Source of the DNA: Clostridium gelidum
GTDB taxonomy: Bacteria; Bacillota; Clostridia; Clostridiales; Clostridiaceae
Direction: 5' to 3'
Assembly (NCBI RefSeq): GCF_019977655.1
Contig: NZ_AP024849.1
Span: 5,427,001 to 5,491,000 of the forward strand
Length of the DNA: 64,000 nt
Position 1 is the stretch's first letter. The number at the start of each line of letters is the position of its first letter. The notes below the pieces were generated by a model. It did no database searches. It had not been told where the DNA came from and was given only the letters and a program-made list of their open reading frames with translations. The position numbers and the translations under genes were made by a program. Of this stretch, positions 33,257 to 42,240 are shown in pieces.

Positions 33257-35106
33257 TAAAGTTTCTTTAAATATTCTTTAGCTCTATTATATCTATCTAT
33301 CCCGTAAGTACCAAAATCATCGCCTTCTGCTTCTTTAATTAACGTCCAAACTGCCCATAAAGTATCTTGACATATTTGATGAATTAATAGTCTTCTTCTT
33401 GAATTTTTATCTGCTTCTCTTCCATTAAAATATAATCTAAACATTAATTCAATATCATCTTCTGAAAATTCATTTTCTAAAGATAGTGCTGCTAAATCCC
33501 ACATATCATCGTTAACGCCACTATATTCCCAATCAATCAAATAAATTCTACCGTCCGTATCTTTAACTAAATTTTCAGAAACTAAATCATTATGTGATGG
33601 TACAAATACTCTTTTGCAAACTTTTAATTCTTCTTCAAGAGCCATTACTTTTACTCTTACTTCATCATAATCTTCAAAAAAGTCTCCATTATCTTTTCTT
33701 AAAATATTCTCATATTTTTCAAGTTCTCTAAACATATTAAACTCATTATCCATATGGAAATCAGTTGATTCATGTAAATCTCTTAAAATACCAGTAGTTT
33801 GTTTCAAGTTATCTTCCTTTTTGACGCTTCTATGTGTTAATGTTTCTGCATTTTCTATAAACTTAGATATTTTAACTCCAGTTTCAAGACTAAAGTAAGG
33901 TACTTCAACATTATATCCTTTTTCTGAAGCAATTGCAGAATTAAACATCTCTGTATTTCTATTTATCATTTGTTCTGTACCAGTTCCTGCAACTCTTAAT
34001 ATATATCTCATGCCCTTAACACATATTTTATAATTTTTATTTGTCATTCCACCAGCTGGTTCAACTTCTGTAATATCTTCATCCTTGACTTTTAAAGCAT
34101 CGCGAATAATGGTCTTTATATTATCTATTTCATAACTGAGTTCTCTTCTTCTTATAGTTGGATAAAGATAATTTTTAATCTTTTCATATTCCTTATTAGT
34201 ATCTGCATCTCCCCAAGCAAGGTCATCTATCTTAACAAAACCAATATTATAATTTCTAGCTACATCTAAAAGTACATATTCATAATTTAAATAAGGATTA
34301 ACATTTCCTTTAAACTCTTCAAGCATCATACTGTATAATTTGTAAGAAATTTTAGTAAGTCCAATCATTTCTCCATCAATTCTATTAAATTGATGAATAT
34401 CCTTAGACATCTTAAATAAATGATTATCTCTTATTTCAACAAAAGCTTCATCTCCAGATCCACTTTCATTTGTGAAAAGTATACAATCGCGATTTTCACT
34501 TTCTGCTAATTCCTTAATAGCTTTTTTGTCAAAAATCAAGTCATTTTCAACAAGTAAAAAGTCATCATCAATATAATCTTTAGCCAGTGATAATGAATGC
34601 ATTGTTCCAGTCCATTTATAAGTATCACTTTTTACTAAAGTTATGTTTTTGCTATTTTTAAAACGTTCTTCATAGTATTGACTTTCATAACCTGTTACAA
34701 TAACAATTTTAGTTATTCCATTTTCTTTTAAAATATTTAAAGTCCTATCAATTAATTTAATATCTTCAATTTCAAGCATTCCTACTGGCTTTCCAAATTC
34801 TTCAGCTTTACCAGCTGCTAGTATTACAGCTTGCTTTACAATTTTCTTTTCTTCTTCATGAAGTTTTAATCTAGTACTTTTTGCAGATGCAATGTTTTCT
34901 TCCAAAAACTTCATTCCTTTTTCAGTTACCTTATATAAAGTCCCTCTATTATTAGTAATTCTATCTATAAATCCATCAATGGTAAAATCCTTCAAAACAG
35001 CATTTACCTTACCTAGAGACATATTTGTCTTTTTAGCTAATTCCCTTTGATTAATATTAAAATTATCATTTAACGATTTTAAAATTTCTAATTTATCCTC
35101 TAACAT
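33256..35106 (-). CDS. licA: winged-helix / nucleotidyltransferase-like / choline kinase fusion (LicA type)
   Basis: A 616-residue protein with GGAGGG before its ATG. Residues 1-70 form a winged helix ('FNINQRELAKKTNMSLGKVNAVL', wing 'NRGTLYKVTEKG'). Residues 92-310 are a nucleotidyltransferase fold starting 'QAVILAAGKAEEF', but the usual GxGxR signature is missing, so this domain may be inactive or altered. Residues about 345-616 are a choline/ethanolamine-kinase (APH) domain with 'GGMTNKNYKICV', the catalytic loop 'SHNDLVSENL' (Asp507) and 'LIDWEYSG' (Asp525). The kinase should phosphorylate imported choline. The winged helix could make the enzyme a trigger regulator of the lic genes (inference). 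Together with licC and licB it completes choline uptake and activation. Confidence 0.9.
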   Translation of the reverse strand: MLEDKLEILKSLNDNFNINQRELAKKTNMSLGKVNAVLKDFTIDGFIDRITNNRGTLYKVTEKGMKFLEENIASAKSTRLKLHEEEKKIVKQAVILAAGKAEEFGKPVGMLEIEDIKLIDRTLNILKENGITKIVIVTGYESQYYEERFKNSKNITLVKSDTYKWTGTMHSLSLAKDYIDDDFLLVENDLIFDKKAIKELAESENRDCILFTNESGSGDEAFVEIRDNHLFKMSKDIHQFNRIDGEMIGLTKISYKLYSMMLEEFKGNVNPYLNYEYVLLDVARNYNIGFVKIDDLAWGDADTNKEYEKIKNYLYPTIRRRELSYEIDNIKTIIRDALKVKDEDITEVEPAGGMTNKNYKICVKGMRYILRVAGTGTEQMINRNTEMFNSAIASEKGYNVEVPYFSLETGVKISKFIENAETLTHRSVKKEDNLKQTTGILRDLHESTDFHMDNEFNMFRELEKYENILRKDNGDFFEDYDEVRVKVMALEEELKVCKRVFVPSHNDLVSENLVKDTDGRIYLIDWEYSGVNDDMWDLAALSLENEFSEDDIELMFRLYFNGREADKNSRRRLLIHQICQDTLWAVWTLIKEAEGDDFGTYGIDRYNRAKEYLKKL

Positions 35107-35270
35107 AATAACCCTCCATTATTTTTTTTCACAATAAATAATTAATAATCCACAGTTTTTCATACACATGTGTATATGCGTGTATACACTTGCATATTTT
35201 TAGCGTTCGAAATATGAACTATAATTATTATATTACCTAATATTCTCCATGTCAATTGGATTTTCAAATT

Positions 35271-35307
35271 AATAATGCACAATGTACATTGTACATTGTG
35301 CATTATT
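35271..35307. repeat. 37-nt perfect palindrome
   Basis: AATAATGCACAATGTACA, a central T, then its exact complement. It lies between the end of the gene at 35381 and the LicA-type gene. It resembles the AATTGTNAATTGT-type sequences seen in many gaps here, and may act as a terminator of the 35381-38353 gene. Confidence 0.6.
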
Positions 35308-35380
35308 ATTGTAAATTGTTAATTGTATATTTTTTTCAACTTCCAACGAAAATTGTACCATCATTGTTAATTGTTAACTG

Positions 35381-38353
35381 CTAATACATAACTCCATCTT
35401 GTCCAAAATTATATACTTTATCATTAATAAACATACTTTGATTTGTTACCATTTCTCCTTCAGGAGTGAAATAGTGCCATTTACCATTTAAGTATAACCA
35501 TCCTTTTTGCATTACACCATTTAGTCCCAAATAATACATTTTATTATTTATATTCATCCAGCCAGTCTTTAATTCTCCAGTAGTTGGGTCTAAATAATAT
35601 GACTTACCACCTATATCTTTTCTCCAACCGCTTGTTTTATATCCGTTTGAATTTAAGTAGTACCAAGTATTCTTAGTATTTATCCATTGTTCCTTAACTT
35701 GTCTACCTTTATTGTTAAAGTAAATATCTTTTCCTTTTACTTTGCCCCATTCTTCATACTTGCTTGTATCTACCCAACAATTATCAATATCATCATAGAA
35801 TACATCATCTTGATTAGTATTATCATCGGGATTATCTAAAGCTGCATCTGTTCTATAAATTTCAAAAGAGTAAGTCTTGCTATCACTTCCATCTTCTGAT
35901 ACTACTGTTATTGTCATATCAGTTTGTTGTGATCCTGCAAGATCTATTGTTATTGGACTACCACTAAATTTTGTTCCATTTACAGTAACCTTAGATTTAG
36001 AATCTGTTGGAACTGGTGCAACCTTAAGTTTTTTTATAACTTGATCTACACGTATTTTATTAATGCTTGCTTCAGGATCAAAAGTAAAATCTCCGTTATC
36101 TGTCACTACATTTTTTAACAGTGCACTGGCACTTCTTGTATCATTTGTAACAGTAATATAATATGTTTTACTAGTAATTCCATCTTCAGCAGTAACAACT
36201 ACTTTAATATTAGTTGTTCCACTAGTATTTAAAGGAAAATCAAAAGACTCTCCTGAAGTTAACCCATATTCATCTCCAGTTTCAACAATAGTTGCTGAAA
36301 TATCCTTAACCTTACTATTTGTTGCTGTTACAGTAATTCCTGATGATGTATCAATCTTAGGAACTTTAACCGTATAATTAATATTATCAGTAGATTTTAC
36401 AGTTCCATTGCCAGCTTTTACATTACTTAATGAAGCATCACTAGAAGTTGTTCCAGTAGTAGGATCTGGTGTGCCTGCATTTTTAACAATATAAAATGCA
36501 TACTTTTCTCCAATAGGGTATTCTGTCTTACTTTTAATTACTTTCTCTTTGCTTATTGGATCTATTAAAATAACACCACTTGCATCTTTTTGGTAAACAA
36601 TATCTTCATAATAACCTTGAAGTATTATTTTCTTATAAGCACTTACATCAAGTGCTAATATATTCTTTTTATCTGAATTAAGAATTTCAGTCAAATTGTC
36701 ACTATTAACACTAGCACTACCCCAAGCTTTTATATATTCTCTTCTGTTACCATCAATACCATATGTCACTGGCTTATCAAGTTCAACATTTATACTTTCC
36801 GAATCAGAATGTACATCGTAACTACGTCTATCTGAATTAAAAAGTATTGCATCAGTCTTACTTCTACCTGGTTGAGTTAAAGTTGAATCTGTAAAATTAA
36901 AATTCACTGTGCTTGACTGAGCTCCTTCGAACCTAACTAGAAATTTATATCTAGCTAAAATATTTCCAGTTTTATTTCCATCTTTGCCTGGATATACCTC
37001 CACCCATATTTCATTACTAATACTTCCTTTAGCAAAGTCAACATATGATTTTCCATTGATGATTTTAGAATCAGCAACTCCACCACTACCATCATAATGA
37101 TTTGATATTATAAAAGCCGTATCACTTGCAGGTTTTCCGAGTTTAGGCTCCATACTTATCATTCCAGCCATTTTATTTATTGACATTGTTCCAGTATAAG
37201 TTGGTACGCCACCTTCTGATGTTACTTTGAATTCCTTATCAACATATGCTTTAACATCACTATCTTCATTATAATTTAGCTTTGTTATTCCAGCATCTCT
37301 TAAGGTATAATCATCATTAGTATTTATAGTTGTATATTTAAGTTGTATCGCATATGTACTAACAACATTATTCTTACCTTCAATTATCTTAGCTACAATT
37401 AAATCCGATGAACCCATGTTCGTTAAATAACCCGATATAGTATTTCCATTTACGGCCATGTTTCCTGTATCATCTTTACCATTTTTTAATATGGTAGCCT
37501 CATTTACAGTTATATTATTAAAATGCATTGAATATCTTAGTGTTCGAATTGCATTAGTTACAGGATAATTATATTTAAGAGGACAGTTCTTATCAGCAGT
37601 TACATTTTCTGTAGTAAATAGAAAAGGTGCTTTACTGTCTTTTAGATCTTTATTTGTATCATAAACAGCCATAGTACCACCAGTATAAGCATCAAAAGAC
37701 ATAACATCTATGTTTCCTTGAACAAATTGATTTGCATGTTGAATAACTATTTCCTCAGTAGTTTCTGAAGAAGGAGCAATATTCTCTACAGGATCTTGCA
37801 ATTCACCTGTAGTTACAGTCTTACCATTGGAATCAATACTCGTTATTGGTTTATTAAATCTTGTTTTTTCCCTTATTTGATATTCAATTTTATTAACTCC
37901 ATAAGGAAGTTTTGCTATTGTTGCACCAATTGTTTTACTACCATCCTGAGTATTAGTATATACTGTAGTCCCAGGACTTATAGTAGCTCCAATTGCCTCT
38001 AATTTTTTATTATCATTAATTACATCATTTCCATCTAGTTTAATACCATCAATAGATTTAATTAGAACTTCTTGTTCAGTTACACCTGTATCTTTAATCT
38101 CTATATTATGTATATCATCTACTATTTTGTAATCAACAGCTATTGTAAAGTTATTATACGGTTCTTTTGTACAATATTCTCCATCAGTAATAGTAATATT
38201 ATCTCCAGCTTCAGTAGCTTTCCCGCTTACTTTTATTTGTGTTGTGATAGCTTTGGCTGCTTGTCCATTTAAGCCAAATTGTATTGGTAAAAATGACATT
38301 ATACTTGCAAATACTATAACCAATGCCACAAATCTTTTTCCTATTTTATTCAT
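35381..38353 (-). CDS. large secreted choline-binding-repeat surface protein with cadherin-like domains
   Basis: I choose ATG 38353 (990 residues), preceded by GGAGGGCGACAATA; the ORF can be read 24 bp further without a site. A Sec signal peptide ends near AKA/IT. About 600 residues of beta-rich, non-catalytic sequence follow, then a cadherin-like beta-sandwich repeat ('SDASLSNVKAGNGTVKST', 'GITSKTYYITVTNDTRSASALLKNVVTDNG'). About five C-terminal CW-binding repeats ('NTWYYLNSNGYKTSGW', 'GKSYYLDPTTGELKTGW', 'GKWHYFTPEGEMV') follow. It is probably anchored to phosphocholine on the wall. It is encoded directly upstream of the LicA-type gene. Adhesive or structural roles are inference. Confidence 0.87.
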   Translation of the reverse strand: MNKIGKRFVALVIVFASIMSFLPIQFGLNGQAAKAITTQIKVSGKATEAGDNITITDGEYCTKEPYNNFTIAVDYKIVDDIHNIEIKDTGVTEQEVLIKSIDGIKLDGNDVINDNKKLEAIGATISPGTTVYTNTQDGSKTIGATIAKLPYGVNKIEYQIREKTRFNKPITSIDSNGKTVTTGELQDPVENIAPSSETTEEIVIQHANQFVQGNIDVMSFDAYTGGTMAVYDTNKDLKDSKAPFLFTTENVTADKNCPLKYNYPVTNAIRTLRYSMHFNNITVNEATILKNGKDDTGNMAVNGNTISGYLTNMGSSDLIVAKIIEGKNNVVSTYAIQLKYTTINTNDDYTLRDAGITKLNYNEDSDVKAYVDKEFKVTSEGGVPTYTGTMSINKMAGMISMEPKLGKPASDTAFIISNHYDGSGGVADSKIINGKSYVDFAKGSISNEIWVEVYPGKDGNKTGNILARYKFLVRFEGAQSSTVNFNFTDSTLTQPGRSKTDAILFNSDRRSYDVHSDSESINVELDKPVTYGIDGNRREYIKAWGSASVNSDNLTEILNSDKKNILALDVSAYKKIILQGYYEDIVYQKDASGVILIDPISKEKVIKSKTEYPIGEKYAFYIVKNAGTPDPTTGTTSSDASLSNVKAGNGTVKSTDNINYTVKVPKIDTSSGITVTATNSKVKDISATIVETGDEYGLTSGESFDFPLNTSGTTNIKVVVTAEDGITSKTYYITVTNDTRSASALLKNVVTDNGDFTFDPEASINKIRVDQVIKKLKVAPVPTDSKSKVTVNGTKFSGSPITIDLAGSQQTDMTITVVSEDGSDSKTYSFEIYRTDAALDNPDDNTNQDDVFYDDIDNCWVDTSKYEEWGKVKGKDIYFNNKGRQVKEQWINTKNTWYYLNSNGYKTSGWRKDIGGKSYYLDPTTGELKTGWMNINNKMYYLGLNGVMQKGWLYLNGKWHYFTPEGEMVTNQSMFINDKVYNFGQDGVMY

Positions 38354-38525
38354 TATTGTCGCCCTCCTAAATTGCATGTTTAATTTTTAAATTTAACTTT
38401 AGTAATCCTTCACTTCATTATATTAATTTTATTACATTAATTCTATATTTAAATATACCACATTTTATTTATCGAACCATTTAATCTTATCTTTAGATAT
38501 TTAAATACATTATGTACAAAAAAAG

Positions 38526-38565
38526 CCTTCCATAATATAATACACCAACTATATATTATGGAAGG
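38526..38565 (-). terminator. terminator after the zinc-ribbon gene
   Basis: A 14-bp stem CCTTCCATAATATA/TATATTATGGAAGG with a short loop is followed by TTTTTTTG on the minus strand. Confidence 0.85.
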
Positions 38566-38598
38566 TACTTTTATTTCATTTTTATTTTATTTTTTTCT

Positions 38599-38997
38599 CT
38601 AAGATTTCCCTTTAAATGATTTTTTGCATTTAGGACATGTAACAGAAATTTTTCCTTGCCCTCTTGGTACACGTAATTGTTGCTTACAATCTGGACATGT
38701 AAAATATTTATGAGTTTTTGAATCTTTTGCCCTATTTAATTTTTGCTTACCCCATTTAGTTACAGAATTTTCCCATTTTAAATATTTGTAATTTTCTTGT
38801 TTACGCTTAAATATATTCTTTGAAAATATTCTAAAAATGCACATAACAGTTGGGATATATCCTATAATTACTAAACTTGATAAGTTACTTGGCAAAAAAC
38901 CTCCTATAATTATTAATATAAAAGATAAAATAAGTAATGCTCTAGACAGTTGATCTGCACCATATCTTCCATACATAAATTTTTTCAACCAATTCAT
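38599..38997 (-). CDS. small membrane protein with C-terminal zinc ribbon
   Basis: A 132-residue protein with GAGGTGG before its ATG. The N-terminus 'MNWLKKFMYGRYGADQLS' is followed by two membrane helices (about 20-38 and 42-60), a basic region, and a zinc ribbon with two CxxC pairs, 'CPDCKQQLRVPRGQG' and 'CPKCKKSF'. This arrangement is common in Firmicutes as an uncharacterised membrane protein. The ribbon faces the cytoplasm if the basic segment is inside. It is a single gene with its own terminator. The function is unknown. Confidence 0.85.
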   Translation of the reverse strand: MNWLKKFMYGRYGADQLSRALLILSFILIIIGGFLPSNLSSLVIIGYIPTVMCIFRIFSKNIFKRKQENYKYLKWENSVTKWGKQKLNRAKDSKTHKYFTCPDCKQQLRVPRGQGKISVTCPKCKKSFKGKS

Positions 38998-39562
38998 TTT
39001 TCCACCTCATTTAATTTAAAATAAGCATTTAATTTAAGTTGTAGCTTACGCTAAAATACTATTACTTTTAAATATAGTCTAATAATACAAAAGTATCAAT
39101 ATATATATGTTGCAATACTAATTCTACATTATAAATTCAAGAAATCCTGTAAGGATTTCAACCATAATTGTCAATTGTACATTGTAAATTTGTTAATTGA
39201 AACATATATAGTATAAATAATGTATTATTTTTTTATAACTCGGATAACATCTATTATTTCAAACCTCTAGGCAAGAATGTATTATCATTTTGCAAACTGA
39301 ATCATATGTAACATCTATTATTTCAAATCCCTGTTGAGTGTTTTAAATAAATGTTGTTATAGATTTTAATACATTAACAACATTTATTTAAAATATACTA
39401 ATCCTTATCTGTATTATGCAAGAGAAATTATTTGGTGCATTAACAACATTTCTTTAAAACACACTCCTATAGAAATAAATATTACTATACGTTGATGGTT
39501 CGACTATAAATATAATGTACAGTTATTGTAATAATTATCTCTAGTTCCATTATCACCCCATA
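38998..39562. other. 565-bp gene-free region with repeats
   Basis: The region is very AT-rich. It holds a GAAATCCTGTAAGGATTTC hairpin near 39140, an AATTGTCAATTGTACATTG stretch, two direct copies of TAACATCTATTATTTCAAA (39245 and 39309), and three copies of an AACAACATTTNTTTAAAA arm. Two of the arm copies are inverted relative to GTTTTAAATAAATGTTGTTA at about 39340. No coding frame is convincing. Confidence 0.5.
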
Positions 39563-39856
39563 TTAAAATTCTTGTATCATCTTACATCTACTTTTCAATA
39601 ATTTAACCATAGCTTTTCTATATTCTGGAACTTCTGCAAAATCAATTTTTTCAATATTATCAGCTAAAATCTTAGCCCATTTCTTATACTTTTTAGGATC
39701 TTTCATTACTAATTCTTCAGCTTGAGCTTTATTATCAACATCAAAGGTTCCAATCATACTCTTATTATAATCATAATTTATAAGATCTTCTTCCATTTCA
39801 AAATTTAATAATGAATATCCATTATCAAATATTGGCGCTAATCCTTTAATCTCACG
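39563..39856 (-). pseudogene. C-terminal remnant of a HipA-like kinase
   Basis: The open frame runs to an in-frame stop at 39857 and contains 'IKGLAPIFDNGYSLLNFE' before the first ATG at 39796. This matches the 'LAPIFDNGxSL' C-terminal motif of HipA-domain proteins as I know them. The rest (77 codons after the ATG) is a helical tail ending 'KSRCKMIQEF'. There is no ribosome binding site at 39796, and the catalytic core is absent. I read it as a decayed fragment rather than a small gene. The family assignment rests on one motif. Confidence 0.5.
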
Positions 39857-39880
39857 TTACTGTACCTAAAATATCAAAAA

Positions 39881-39906
39881 AATACACTAAAAAATTTTAG
39901 TGTATT
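39881..39906 (-). terminator. terminator downstream of the first autolysin gene
   Basis: AATACACTAAAA/TTTTAGTGTATT is followed by TTTTTTTGAT on the minus strand. It is 160 bp beyond the autolysin stop. Confidence 0.75.
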
Positions 39907-39925
39907 TTAAGAATGTTTTAATTTA

Positions 39926-40052
39926 TCCGATAGCTAGCATCCGTAATACTCCCTCTTTTTCAAGTGTGAGATAACGGCTGCACGCTCCTGGACATTGTGC
40001 CCCTTGTGGGTATTAGTTCAACTAAATTCAGCTGGAGTATAAAACTCCACAT
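39926..40052. other. GC-richer structured segment, possible IS200/IS605-type end or omega-RNA remnant
   Basis: This segment stands out from its surroundings by higher GC and palindromes: TGGAGT-ATAAA-ACTCCA at 40033-40049, a CCC/GGG pairing near 40000, and GTTCAACTAAATTCAGCTGGAG. The layout recalls right ends of TnpB-encoding elements, but no transposase remnant is visible. It is also the 3' UTR of the autolysin gene 40066-42096. Confidence 0.3.
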
Positions 40053-40065
40053 GAAAAATTTCACT

Positions 40066-42096
40066 TTATATTGCTGCTGCTATTGCATTTGCAATTGCAT
40101 CAGCTTCTAAGTCTTGATAATTTGAATTTGCACATTTTTGAGCTTCATCTGGATTTGTTATAAATCCACACTCAATTAATACTGCTGGCATAATTGTATT
40201 TCTACAAACAAATAAATTACCATCTTTGGCACCTCTATTGCTAGCTCCACTACTATTTGTAAGAGAAGATGCAATAGAAGATGCAATATTCATACTTGTT
40301 GAAAGCTTAGAATCACTATATGATGAGCCAAATTCTTCATCTTGCGCTCTTGAACTATAATATACTTCTACGCCACTTGCTGCTGCTGTTGCTGAATTAT
40401 GATGTAAACTTATAAATAGAGCCGCACCAGCATTATTAGCAATGTTTACTCTGTTAGTAAGACTTTCAGTTACACTTGCAGTTTCTCTATCTGATGCATT
40501 TCTTGTCATAATTACTTTATATCCTTGCGCTTCAAGTTTTGACTTTAGCTTAACTGCAACTTGCATATTTAAATCTCTTTCTACATATGTAATACCATTA
40601 TTAGTTGCATAAGCACCATCATCTCCACCAAAGTTATGACCTGGATCTATAACTATTGTCTTACCAGAAGTACTACCTGCTATTTTATCTCCTCGTATTC
40701 CATTAGCATCTATTTTCCAGCCATTTATAACTGTGTCTTTAGCCATACTACCTGAGATAGGATTAAAATAATAAGTATTGCCTCCGTCTGATATCCAACC
40801 TGTTGCCATACTGCCATCGTTTCTTAAGTAGTACGTATTTCCATCAGCATTAAGTAAGCCTTTTGCCATTACTCCATTTGTATGTAAATAATACCAACTT
40901 CCATTTGGTTTAATCCACCCTGTTAGCATATTTCCACCACTATTAAAGAAATACCATTGTCCACTAATTTCAAACCAACTTGTTCTCATAGCTCCACTTG
41001 CATCTAAGAAATATTTACTACCATCAATTAGCTTAAAGCCAGTTACCATATGTCCATTACCTTCAACGTAATACCACTTGCCACTATCTTTTAACCAACC
41101 AGTTTGCATAACTCCACTTGATTTAAGATAATACCAATTGCCACTATCTTTTAACCAACCTTTTGCCATAGCACCATCACTATATAAGTAATACCAATTA
41201 CTGTCTGGTTTAATCCATCCAGTTGCTTTACTACCATCTGATTTATAATAATACCACGTACCACCCTCTAATTTCCAACCAATTGATGATGAAATGGTAT
41301 TACTATTATCTGTTGTTATTTTTATTGGTTCAGTTACTTGTACTCCTGTTGGAGCTGTTGTATTCTCTTGAATCTTAACTGTTGTTGACGTTGATCCTGT
41401 ATTTTTTGTTGTGTTTGTGCTTGAATTTGTTGATTCAGAAGTTTTATCAGTATTATCAGCTACTTTAGAATCATTAGTTTCAGTTTTTGTCGTAGATACA
41501 ATTCCTGAAGCTATTAACAAATCATTATATGATTTATTAATTTCTTCACCATACGTAAGACTTGGCGCCCATTTTCCGCCTAAAGCATTTACTGTCACTG
41601 CTTTACCTTTAACAGTAACAAAATGCCTTGGGTCATATGTATTGGTCCTTGGATAACCAGTAGCACCTGCATAAAGTGCCAAGTGATCTAAATGAGCTTG
41701 TACACCTTCATCCCAGGAATTAAATTTTTGGTGAGCATTTGGATCACTATCACCTCCACCAACAATTGTCTTCATTCCACATGGATTGTTATAGCTTGCA
41801 TTTAAAACTCCGCCAAAATTACCATACCCTGTTTCCTTAGCTGCTTGTATATATGCAATAGCTGGATTAACATCCCCATGTTCTGGTGCATATTTCCAAT
41901 ATAACTGGGCCAATCCAATAAACGCATCCGTTGCACCTTTAGATTCAGCCCATTCTTCAGCCTGTTTTGCCGTTACTTCTGTTTCTGATATTATTTTATT
42001 ATCAGTAATAGCTGCTTGTACATTAGTTATTGGTATTAATACTAAAACCATTGCAAAAGCAAATAAAAATGTAGTCAGTCTCTTAATAGCCTTCAA
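40066..42096 (-). CDS. bifunctional autolysin: glucosaminidase, choline-binding repeats, N-acetylmuramoyl-L-alanine amidase
   Basis: A 676-residue protein with a TTG start nine bases after GGAGG. The signal peptide is 1-28 (VQA/AI). Residues about 35-200 form a glucosaminidase-type domain ('AYIQAAKETGYGNFGG', 'YNNPCGMK', 'WDEGVQAHLDHLALYAG', 'DPRHF'). A Ser/Thr-rich linker leads to about nine CW-binding repeats (270-465). Residues about 480-676 form an Amidase_3 domain with zinc ligands in 'IDPGHNFGG', 'YVERDLN' and 'SLHHNS', and catalytic Glu in 'IECGFITNPDEA'. It cuts both the glycan chain and the peptide cross-bridge stem, held to phosphocholine by its central repeats. It is a tandem paralogue of 42577-44835. 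Confidence 0.93.
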   Translation of the reverse strand: MKAIKRLTTFLFAFAMVLVLIPITNVQAAITDNKIISETEVTAKQAEEWAESKGATDAFIGLAQLYWKYAPEHGDVNPAIAYIQAAKETGYGNFGGVLNASYNNPCGMKTIVGGGDSDPNAHQKFNSWDEGVQAHLDHLALYAGATGYPRTNTYDPRHFVTVKGKAVTVNALGGKWAPSLTYGEEINKSYNDLLIASGIVSTTKTETNDSKVADNTDKTSESTNSSTNTTKNTGSTSTTVKIQENTTAPTGVQVTEPIKITTDNSNTISSSIGWKLEGGTWYYYKSDGSKATGWIKPDSNWYYLYSDGAMAKGWLKDSGNWYYLKSSGVMQTGWLKDSGKWYYVEGNGHMVTGFKLIDGSKYFLDASGAMRTSWFEISGQWYFFNSGGNMLTGWIKPNGSWYYLHTNGVMAKGLLNADGNTYYLRNDGSMATGWISDGGNTYYFNPISGSMAKDTVINGWKIDANGIRGDKIAGSTSGKTIVIDPGHNFGGDDGAYATNNGITYVERDLNMQVAVKLKSKLEAQGYKVIMTRNASDRETASVTESLTNRVNIANNAGAALFISLHHNSATAAASGVEVYYSSRAQDEEFGSSYSDSKLSTSMNIASSIASSLTNSSGASNRGAKDGNLFVCRNTIMPAVLIECGFITNPDEAQKCANSNYQDLEADAIANAIAAAI

Positions 42097-42126
42097 AACA
42101 GCTTTCCTCCGTTCTCTTTAGTTTTT

Positions 42127-42190
42127 GGCACAATCAAAAAATGAAAAATATTCATGGCAACTTTGAACTTGTTATTTATCTTCATGTGCC
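42127..42190. repeat. 64-bp deletion derivative of the 3180 repeat
   Basis: It runs from GGCACAATCAAAAA to TTCATGTGCC, with GAACTTGTTATTTATC and ATGAAAAATATTCATGGCA between. These match both ends of the element at 3180-3337 in inverted orientation, without its middle. It lies 30 bp upstream of the TTG start at 42096. Confidence 0.7.
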
Positions 42191-42240
42191 TTATCCGAAA
42201 AATATAATATTTGCCTTATTATATATTACAACTACATTCT

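Noticed and set aside
38998..39562. Possible CRISPR array in the repeat-rich gap
   Set aside because: The repeats are two to three in number, irregularly spaced and partly inverted; there are no cas genes.
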